Origin: JAHFKM01 sp035655455
GTDB lineage: Archaea; Nanobdellota; Nanobdellia; SCGC-AAA011-G17; GW2011-AR18
Reading direction: 5' to 3'
DNA length: 10,928 nt
NCBI GenBank assembly: GCA_035655455.1
Contig: DASRUL010000004.1
Location: 1 to 10,928 of the forward strand
The translations under genes and the position numbers were made by a program. The notes beneath the pieces are model-generated. The model was given only the letters and a program-made list of their open reading frames with translations, made no database searches and was not told where the DNA came from. This document shows positions 6,376 to 10,928 of the stretch, piece by piece. Within the stretch, counting starts at the first letter, position 1, and each line of letters opens with the position of its first letter.

Positions 6376-6426
6376 ATGGCTGAAAAGAAATTGGAAGCGG
6401 AGAAAAGAGAATTAATTCTTCTTTAG
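6376..6426 (+). other. 16-codon minigene-like frame with a ribosome-binding site
   Basis: GAGGT at 6362-6366 stands 9 bases before an ATG that opens MAEKKLEAEKRELILL and then stops (TAG at 6424-6426). The last 15 bases overlap the 3' end of the RelA/SpoT gene on the other strand. The peptide is charged and coding-like, and could be a small peptide or the remaining start of a gene cut off here. It is too short to call a gene with confidence. Confidence 0.25.
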
Positions 6427-8328
6427 TTCACCTAAGAAAACGTTTGTTACATCCTTGACATTTTTAATTCTTTGGATGAGATCTATGAGAGTTGTAGTGT
6501 CCTCGATGTGTAAGGTAAGGAAGCATTGGGCGTTGTTTCCCGGAACGGTTTTTGCGCGTGCGTGGAGAACGTTGAATCCTCTTCGAGAGATGGTGTTGAG
6601 GATTTCCGCGAGAAGCCCCACTCTGTCGTGTGCCTCGATAACAAGTTCGATGTCCGAGGGAAGCCTTTCAAGCCAGCGTGCGTTGACTTCTTTCAGGGGC
6701 ATTTTTGAGAGCGAGGTGCAAGAAGGAGTGTGGATGGTTACTTTGTCTTGACCTGTTCTTATTCCGATGATTTTTTGTCCTGGAAGTGGCTTGCAGCAGG
6801 ATGCGAGTTTTATGGCTGGATTCTTGGCTCCTTCGATGGCGATGAGCCCTTCTTCTACGTCGTGTTTTTGTTCTTGGACGAAGGTTGTTCGTGACGCGAA
6901 GGGTCTTCCTTTTGTTCTGAGCGAGTGCCTGATCTTACTGCGCGCGTTAGCGGTTTTCACGAGGCTGAGCCAGGCTGAGCCAGGCTGCTGGGTCTTTGAA
7001 GTAACGACCTCAATGATATCGCCGTTGTGAAGTTCAGTCCTCAATGAATTGTATTTTCCGTTGATAGTTGCGCCGATGGCCTTGCTTCCAAGATCTGTAT
7101 GGATTGCGTAGGCGAAGTCTAAAACTGTTGCTCCTTGGGGGAGTTCAACAACCCTTCCTCTTGGCGTTAAAACAAAAATGGTGTCGCTGAAGAGGTCGAG
7201 TTGGAGCGCTTCTTTGAATTCTTTGTCTGTGAGGGACTCTCGTTGTTCGACGAGTTGTTTGAGCCAGCTGAGTTTCTTGTCAACCTCTTGTCCATGGGTG
7301 ATGCCTTTGTAACCGTAGTGGACTGCTGCTCCTTCTTCTGAGGTGAGGTGCATGGCCTTTGTGCGTATCTGGAATTCGAGTGGCCTGTCTCGTGGTCCGA
7401 CAACGACGGTGTGCAAGGATTGATACCCATTTTGTTTTGGGGTGGCGATGTAGTCTTTGAAGGTGTCTGGGAGTGGCCTCCAAAGGGTGTGGATGATGCC
7501 AAGAATAGTGTAGCAGTCTCCGGCTGTTGCCGTGATAACGCGGAGTGCCGAGAGGTCTTTGATGTTTTCAAATTTGTAGGCTCTATCGACGATTTTTTTG
7601 TAGATGCTGTAGATATGTTTGACTCTTCCTGTGATTTCCGCGTTGATGCCTTGCCTTTTGAGTTCTTGCTCGAGGGTGTGGTGTGCTTCGTACAGCCTAT
7701 AGGCGCGTTCTTTTTCGCTTTCGTTGATTTTTTCTAGGATCTCATGATAGAGTTCTGGATGAGTGTGTTGAAAGGCGAGGTCTTCGAGTTCTGACTTAAT
7801 TGAGCCCATGCCGAGCCTGTAGGCGAGGGGAGAATATAAGTCAAGAACTTCCTGGCTGATTCTTTTTCGCTGTTCTTCATCTGGAAGGAAGGAGAGTGTT
7901 CTCATGTTGTGGAGCTTGATGCAGAGTTTGACGATGAGGATTCTCACGTCTTTAGCTGTTGCGAGGAGTATTTTTCTGAGGTCTGCTGAGGCTGGCGTGT
8001 TCTTGGTTGCTGCTTTGAGGCTGCTAATGCTTTGCAGTCCTTGGATGAGGCCAGCTGTTTCTTTGTCAAAGGCCTTGCTGATGTCATCGATAGTTATACC
8101 AAAATCATGGCAGTGGTGAAGGAGGCCTGCTATGATACTGTGCTCGTCGAGTTTCAAGTCTGCGATGATGAGTGCTGATGTTACCGTATGATCGAGGAGG
8201 GTATCTCCTGAGAGCCTCTTCGTGTCCTTGTAGGCGTGTTGGCTGAAGGTGTAGGCTTTTTGGATGAGTTCGATGTCCGCATGGCTGTTTGTTCTGAGGA
8301 CGCGCTTGACAAGTTCTTTGAAGGTCAT
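6412..8328 (-). CDS. rel: RelA/SpoT homologue: (p)ppGpp synthetase with degenerate HD hydrolase domain
   Basis: Makes the alarmone (p)ppGpp by moving pyrophosphate from ATP to GDP/GTP. At 638 residues it carries the full long-RSH order: HD domain (about 25-145), synthetase (235-345), TGS (382-443), a Cys-containing segment ASCCKPLPG...TPSC (509-537) and a C-terminal ACT domain (560-635). The synthetase looks intact: GRVKHIYSIYKK (234-245), D258 in KDLSALRV, YIATPKQNGYQSLHT (293-307) and E318 in LEFQIRT. The hydrolase does not. Of the metal and catalytic residues of the streptococcal Rel HD site, R38, H47, H71 and N141 are kept, but the Asp of the HD pair is H72, the E-D pair reads D75-F76 and the late Asp of KLADRLHN is I137. 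The Mg-related RFKD motif reads TFKD (289-292). Long RSH proteins are near-universal in bacteria and sporadic in archaea. The ATG at 8328 is about 27 bp from the shared TATA box. Confidence 0.93.
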   Translation of the reverse strand: MTFKELVKRVLRTNSHADIELIQKAYTFSQHAYKDTKRLSGDTLLDHTVTSALIIADLKLDEHSIIAGLLHHCHDFGITIDDISKAFDKETAGLIQGLQSISSLKAATKNTPASADLRKILLATAKDVRILIVKLCIKLHNMRTLSFLPDEEQRKRISQEVLDLYSPLAYRLGMGSIKSELEDLAFQHTHPELYHEILEKINESEKERAYRLYEAHHTLEQELKRQGINAEITGRVKHIYSIYKKIVDRAYKFENIKDLSALRVITATAGDCYTILGIIHTLWRPLPDTFKDYIATPKQNGYQSLHTVVVGPRDRPLEFQIRTKAMHLTSEEGAAVHYGYKGITHGQEVDKKLSWLKQLVEQRESLTDKEFKEALQLDLFSDTIFVLTPRGRVVELPQGATVLDFAYAIHTDLGSKAIGATINGKYNSLRTELHNGDIIEVVTSKTQQPGSAWLSLVKTANARSKIRHSLRTKGRPFASRTTFVQEQKHDVEEGLIAIEGAKNPAIKLASCCKPLPGQKIIGIRTGQDKVTIHTPSCTSLSKMPLKEVNARWLERLPSDIELVIEAHDRVGLLAEILNTISRRGFNVLHARAKTVPGNNAQCFLTLHIEDTTTLIDLIQRIKNVKDVTNVFLGELKKN

Positions 8329-8349
8329 TGATGCTGGTGTAAAAAGAAG

Positions 8350-8359
8350 ATTTTTATAG
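8350..8359. promoter_or_regulatory. Shared divergent TATA box between rel and the E1-like gene
   Basis: atttttatag reads CTATAAAAAT on the minus strand. Centred near 8355, it is about 26 bp from the E1-like ATG (8381) and 27 bp from the rel ATG (8328). It is the only TATA-like element in the 52-bp gap and its placement again predicts two leaderless transcripts. The element favours the minus direction by sequence (TATAAAAA). Confidence 0.65.
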
Positions 8360-8380
8360 TTTGTGCACGCTCCACTTTTT

Positions 8381-9334
8381 ATGAGGTTTGAGAAGCAGGT
8401 GTTGTTTGCTGATTTTGGTATGAAAGGTCAGAAAGCGTTATCAAAAACGCATGTTGCTGTGGTTGGGTGTGGCGCGCTTGGTTCTGTTGTCGCTGAGCTG
8501 TTGGCTCGCGCTGGTGTTGGCAAGTTAACCTTGATTGATCGCGATGTTGTGGAGCTTTCGAATTTACAACGCCAGTCCTTGTACGGTGAGGGAGATGTTG
8601 GTGAGGTAAAGGTTGAGGCGCTTGCTCGCAGGTTGGCGGACGTGAACAGCGCTGTAAAGATTGTTCCGTTGTGTGCTGATCTTGACGTTGAGAATGTTGA
8701 TTGCATGAGCGCGGATGTTGTCGTTGACGGCACTGACAATTTTTACACGCGTTTTCTTGTGAATGATTTCTGCAAAAAGAACAGGATTCCTTGGGTGTTT
8801 GCTGCTGTCGCTGGCGCTTCGGGGTTTGTGTTTCCTGTGCTTCCAGATGGTCCGTGCCTGGGATGTGTGTTTGAGGAGCCTGCTCATCCTGTCGGGTCGT
8901 GTGATACTGAGGGTGTGTTGAATGCTGCGGTGCATGTGATTGCTGGGATGCAGGTTGCTGAAGTGTTGAAGATAGTGGTGGGGAAAAAGCCCAGCTCAAG
9001 GTCGGCGTTTTTGAACGTGTGGTCGCACGCGTTGATAACGGCTCAGGTGAAAAAGAAAAAGTCTTGTCGCTGTTGTAAAGGAGTGTATGAATTCTTGGAG
9101 GGAAAGAGAAAGAGGGAGATCGTGAAGTTGTGCGGAAGGGAAATGTTTCAGATCAAGGGAAAAGAGGTGAAGTTAGAGAGCCTTGCGAAAAAGTTGGAGA
9201 GGGTTGATGAGGTCAGGAGGGGGAGGCAGTGTATTTTTTTTAAGGAGTTGGTGGTGTTTGGGGATGGCCGGGTGTTGGTGAGGGCGAAGTCTGAGAGTGC
9301 TGCGAAAGCGTTGTATGGAAGGTATGTTGGATGA
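8381..9334 (+). CDS. E1-like ubiquitin-like-protein activating enzyme (ThiF/MoeB/UbaA family)
   Basis: Adenylates the C-terminal glycine of a ubiquitin-like sulfur carrier, the first step in sulfur transfer to tRNA, molybdopterin or thiamine and, in some archaea, protein sampylation. The protein has 317 residues. Residues 23-60 give the nucleotide-binding fold (VGCGALGS at 28-35, then LIDRDVVELSNLQRQ at 51-65), followed by K77 in EVKVEAL and DGTDNFYTRF (116-125). Zinc is bound by CLGC (159-162) and CRCC (229-232), and the candidate catalytic Cys is C174 in GSCDTEGVLNAA. From about 243 a C-terminal extension of some 75 residues (LCGREMFQI, then FGDGRVLVR and ALYGRYVG) matches a tail seen in some bacterial ThiF-type proteins and absent from plain MoeB. 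The ATG at 8381 fits the TATA box and family N-terminus (FEKQVLFADFG); a GTG at 8363 is less likely. It overlaps the next gene by 4 bp (ATGA). Confidence 0.9.
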   Translation: MRFEKQVLFADFGMKGQKALSKTHVAVVGCGALGSVVAELLARAGVGKLTLIDRDVVELSNLQRQSLYGEGDVGEVKVEALARRLADVNSAVKIVPLCADLDVENVDCMSADVVVDGTDNFYTRFLVNDFCKKNRIPWVFAAVAGASGFVFPVLPDGPCLGCVFEEPAHPVGSCDTEGVLNAAVHVIAGMQVAEVLKIVVGKKPSSRSAFLNVWSHALITAQVKKKKSCRCCKGVYEFLEGKRKREIVKLCGREMFQIKGKEVKLESLAKKLERVDEVRRGRQCIFFKELVVFGDGRVLVRAKSESAAKALYGRYVG

Positions 9335-9522
9335 GGGTGTTTCTTGAGAAGTCAAAAGAGGAAAAGGAAGTGAATGCTGTTAGCGTGAAGGAGTTGCTGA
9401 AAGTGCTGAAGTTGAATCCTACAACGGTGTTAGTGGTGGCGAATGGGAGGCTTGTGACAGAGGATGCCCCTTTGAGGAAAGAAGATGAAGTGAAGATTCT
9501 TTCAGTGGTATCTGGTGGTTGA
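9331..9522 (+). CDS. Ubiquitin-like sulfur-carrier protein (ThiS/MoaD/SAMP type)
   Basis: A 63-residue beta-grasp protein ending in SVVSGG, the diglycine tail on which E1-like enzymes form an acyl-adenylate and then a thiocarboxylate. The order fits the fold: strand MRVFLEK (1-7), helix SVKELLKVLKLN (18-29), strand TVLVVANGRLVTED (32-45), then DEVKILSVVSGG (52-63). The NGRLV and DEVKIL segments are typical of ThiS and archaeal SAMP2-like proteins. Its ATG overlaps the stop of the E1-like gene (ATGA), with GGAAGGT at 9317-9323 as ribosome-binding site, so the pair is translationally coupled and almost certainly a working partnership. With the Ncs6/TtuA-type enzyme 350 bp downstream, a tRNA 2-thiouridine role is the best guess, as in Haloferax SAMP2 with UbaA and NcsA or Thermus TtuB/TtuC/TtuA. 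A molybdopterin or thiamine role is less supported because none of those genes is nearby. Confidence 0.88.
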   Translation: MRVFLEKSKEEKEVNAVSVKELLKVLKLNPTTVLVVANGRLVTEDAPLRKEDEVKILSVVSGG

Positions 9523-9573
9523 AAAATAAGATTTTAAAATGACACTTTAATACGACAGAACCAAAAATAAAAA

Positions 9574-9583
9574 GCTATATAAA
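9574..9583 (+). promoter_or_regulatory. TATA box for the 50-residue protein gene
   Basis: gctatataaa is the best TATA match in the window. Its centre near 9579 puts the transcript start near 9605, leaving a leader of about 24 nt that contains the ribosome-binding site GGAG (9614-9617). This is the one clearly leadered promoter here. Confidence 0.7.
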
Positions 9584-9628
9584 TGAATGCGTATCTAGAA
9601 AAGGAAAACTAAAGGAGCGTAAAAAAAG

Positions 9629-9781
9629 ATGGCGAAGAAACCGTTTGGCGGAATTACAGTTAATTTTAAGGGGAGGAGTGAAACATTAGAGCAAGTGTTT
9701 GGGTCGAAGCCCTTGCCTCCAAGCCAGATGACGAAGAAGATCTGGGCTTTTGTCAAAGGGAAAAAATTACTGAAGAGGTAA
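9629..9781 (+). CDS. Small basic protein of 50 residues with a SWIB-like segment
   Basis: The frame starts MAKKPFGGITVNFKG and ends KGKKLLKR. It has a strong TATA box, a GGAG ribosome-binding site 11 bases before the ATG and an oligo-T terminator, which together make a convincing independent small gene. Residues 29-46 (LPPSQMTKKIWAFVKGKK) resemble the core of SWIB/MDM2-type domains, which typically read as a Ser/Glu-Met-Thr-Lys-Lys-[LI]-Trp-x-[YF]-[IV]-Lys helix. A whole SWIB domain is longer (about 70-80 residues), so only part of the fold could be present. The N-terminal FGGITVNFKGRSETLEQVFG is not part of SWIB as I know it. Nine or so Lys/Arg residues give a net positive charge, so nucleic-acid or ribosome binding is possible but unproven. 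It is set between the ubiquitin-like gene and the thiolase, each with its own promoter. Confidence 0.75.
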   Translation: MAKKPFGGITVNFKGRSETLEQVFGSKPLPPSQMTKKIWAFVKGKKLLKR

Positions 9782-9797
9782 TTTTTCCTTTTTTAAG
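9779..9797 (+). terminator. Oligo-T terminator after the 50-residue gene
   Basis: taatttttccttttttaag has T5 and T6 tracts immediately after the stop codon, with no strong hairpin needed. Such tracts are the usual archaeal intrinsic termination signal. The 9782-9875 gap otherwise holds only the next promoter. Confidence 0.6.
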
Positions 9798-9844
9798 AAT
9801 CCGTGAGATTAATCTAGAAAGTTCTTCATAGGGTGATTTGAATA

Positions 9845-9854
9845 GCCTTATAAA
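9845..9854 (+). promoter_or_regulatory. TATA box for the Ncs6/TtuA-type gene
   Basis: gccttataaa contains CTTATAAA, centred near 9850 and about 26 bp before the ATG at 9876. This predicts a leaderless mRNA and shows that the thiolase is transcribed separately from the small gene before it. Confidence 0.65.
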
Positions 9855-9875
9855 TTTTCTAGATGTTTCTTTTGG

Positions 9876-10796
9876 ATGGTGTGTAAGAAGTGCGTAGTTG
9901 AGCCTGTGATGAGGCTTCCGAATAGTAATGTTTCTTTGTGCAAGCAGTGTTTTTTTAAGTATTTTGAGAGGAAGGTGTTTAAAACAATCAAGGAGTACAA
10001 GTTGGTTGAGGAGAATGATCACGTTGGCGTCGCGTGTTCTGGCGGAAAGGATTCCACAACAATATTATACTTAATAAAGAAGTTTGCGAAGACAAAAAAG
10101 AATGTCAAAGTGTCTGCGTTGGCTGTTGATGAGGGCATCAAAGGGTATAGGGATAAGTCGTTGGAGTTCTTGAAAGGCCTTTGTGAAAAAGAAAAGATTC
10201 CGTTGCACATTTTTAGGTACAAGGATGCATTTGGAAGGGAGTTGGATGAGATTGTGAAGGAGTTTCCAAGACCTTGTTCGATATGCGGGGTGTTTAGGAG
10301 GTACGTGTTGAATAAGGGCGCGAGACTGTTGAAAGTGTCGAAGCTTGCGACGGGACATAATCTTGATGATGAGGCCCAGTCGATTTTGATGAATCAGTTT
10401 CGGCGGAATGTGAAGGTGTCCGCACGTCTTGGTCCGAAGACAGGTGTTGTGAGGAATGAGAGGTTTGTGCCAAGGGTGAAGCCGTTGTATCTGTTGACCG
10501 AGAAGGAAACTGCTTCGTACGCATTTCTGAAAGGGTTTATGGATGAGTTTAAGGAGTGTCCGTATGCTAGGGGTGCGTATAGGAATCATGTGCGTGAGGT
10601 GTTATCAAGCCTTGAGGAGCGTTTTCCTGGGACGAAGCATAATGTCGTGTTGTCTTTTTTAGAGGTGCTTCCGTTGTTAAAAGGAAATGAGAGGTATTCG
10701 GGGAGTATAAAAGAGTGTGAAGTATGTGGTGAGCCTTGCTCTCAAGACATCTGCCAAGCGTGCTTTTATGTTGAGAGTGTGGTGAAGAAGATTTAG
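9876..10796 (+). CDS. ncsA: tRNA uridine 2-sulfurtransferase, Ncs6/NcsA/TtuA type
   Basis: ATP-pyrophosphatase that adenylates C2 of a tRNA uridine and replaces its oxygen with sulfur taken from a thiocarboxylated ubiquitin-like protein; targets in relatives are U34 (Ncs6/NcsA) or U54 (TtuA). At 306 residues the architecture is complete: an N-terminal zinc site C3/C6/C22/C25, the PP-loop SGGKDS at 55-60, a GHNLDDEAQS segment (160-169), Fe-S cluster ligands C134 and C137 (CSIC) plus C228 (ECPYAR), and a C-terminal zinc site C281/C284 with C293/C296. The three Fe-S cysteines correspond to C130/C133/C222 of Thermus TtuA. The ATG at 9876 begins right at the family start (VCKKC) and is set by the TATA box. 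The E1-like and Gly-Gly genes upstream are its likely partners. U34 and U54 specificity cannot be separated by eye. Its stop codon overlaps the stop of the convergent gene (TTAG). Confidence 0.93.
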   Translation: MVCKKCVVEPVMRLPNSNVSLCKQCFFKYFERKVFKTIKEYKLVEENDHVGVACSGGKDSTTILYLIKKFAKTKKNVKVSALAVDEGIKGYRDKSLEFLKGLCEKEKIPLHIFRYKDAFGRELDEIVKEFPRPCSICGVFRRYVLNKGARLLKVSKLATGHNLDDEAQSILMNQFRRNVKVSARLGPKTGVVRNERFVPRVKPLYLLTEKETASYAFLKGFMDEFKECPYARGAYRNHVREVLSSLEERFPGTKHNVVLSFLEVLPLLKGNERYSGSIKECEVCGEPCSQDICQACFYVESVVKKI

Positions 10797-10928
10797 CCTT
10801 CTCCTGTGAGCGTCTTCCAGTGTTCTTTATAATAGTGAAAGCGTCTGTCAAATTCTTCTCGCGTGGTTAAAGGGATATTGAGTAATGCAAACCTTTCTTT
10901 AAGAAGATTGAGAGTTTGCTCTCGAGCG
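10793..10928 (-). CDS. C-terminal fragment of an unrecognised protein
   Basis: A minus-strand frame enters from the right edge and gives 44 codons up to a TAA at 10793-10795, ending HWKTLTGEG. It is charged and helical (LNLLKERFALL, then REEFDRRFHYYKEHW) with no stop until that point; the other two minus-strand frames are worse. It converges on the thiolase gene and the two stop codons overlap within the four bases TTAG. Too little remains to name it. Confidence 0.6.
   Translation of the reverse strand, partial: AREQTLNLLKERFALLNIPLTTREEFDRRFHYYKEHWKTLTGEG

Noticed and set aside
6960..6992. Tandem ctgagccagg repeat in rel
   Set aside because: It encodes an in-frame QQPGSAWLSLV stretch that aligns with the normal TGS-to-helical transition of RSH proteins. 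Two short copies are likely chance or a harmless slip.
8363..8380. GTG start six codons upstream for the E1-like gene
   Set aside because: The TATA box at 8350-8359 places transcription start near 8381, so the GTG would not be in the mRNA.
8379..8999. Long minus-strand open frame opposite the E1-like gene (206 codons, Gln/His/Thr-rich)
   Set aside because: It is the shadow of a G/T-rich coding strand with E1 motifs in the plus frame; low-complexity composition and no start signal.
9531..9540. Perfect palindrome attttaaaat after the ubiquitin-like gene, considered as a promoter or operator
   Set aside because: There is no gene at a fitting distance on either strand and short A/T palindromes are common in such a region; it may only be AT-rich spacer.
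1..10928. tRNA or rRNA genes, CRISPR arrays, insertion sequences, integration sites
   Set aside because: No cloverleaf, no regularly spaced repeats, no transposase or terminal inverted repeats were seen on either strand.

Overview
The window reads as a compact archaeal chromosome segment, most likely from a DPANN-type or similarly streamlined archaeon. The archaeal evidence is: the first 12 codons of ribosomal protein eS17 (MGRIRTTLIKRT, minus strand, left edge), an archaeal tRNA-splicing endonuclease with its Tyr/His/Lys triad, an Ncs6/TtuA-type tRNA thiolase beside an E1-like enzyme and a Gly-Gly ubiquitin-like protein, and TATA boxes of the form CTATTTAAA or CTTATAAAAT lying 25-30 bp upstream of most start codons. 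Two genes have a bacterial character: a prolipoprotein diacylglyceryl transferase (lgt) and a full-length RelA/SpoT homologue. The lineage is inferred from gene content only.

Layout, left to right. 1-37: start of rps17e (minus). 145-2269: a TRM11-like RNA methyltransferase and, upstream of it, a winged-helix/nuclease-fold-like protein of unknown function (both minus). 2270-2517: the longest gap, with several conflicting short reading frames and GC-rich inverted repeats. 2518-4058: endA (minus) and rnz (plus), divergent from one TATA box. 4061-5722: a six-helix membrane protein (minus) and lgt (plus), again divergent from one TATA box. 5747-6355: an unrecognised 202-residue protein (plus). 6412-9522: a RelA/SpoT homologue (minus) divergent from an E1-like gene plus ubiquitin-like gene operon (plus). 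9629-9781: a 50-residue protein with a short SWIB-like segment. 9876-10796: an Ncs6/TtuA thiolase (plus). 10793-10928: C-terminus of an unrecognised minus-strand gene.

Themes. tRNA maturation dominates: a guanine-N2 methyltransferase candidate, intron removal (EndA), 3' end processing (RNase Z), and a putative complete 2-thiouridine route (E1, sulfur-carrier ubiquitin-like protein, thiolase). The RelA/SpoT protein keeps its synthetase catalytic residues but has lost key metal-binding residues of its HD hydrolase domain, so it looks like a (p)ppGpp synthetase without hydrolase activity. Three divergent gene pairs each have a single near-palindromic TATA box about equidistant from the two start codons, which predicts bidirectional promoters making two leaderless mRNAs.

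Base composition is asymmetric. The plus strand is G-rich over C whichever strand is coding, except in the first part of the 5747-6355 gene and around 9530-9650.
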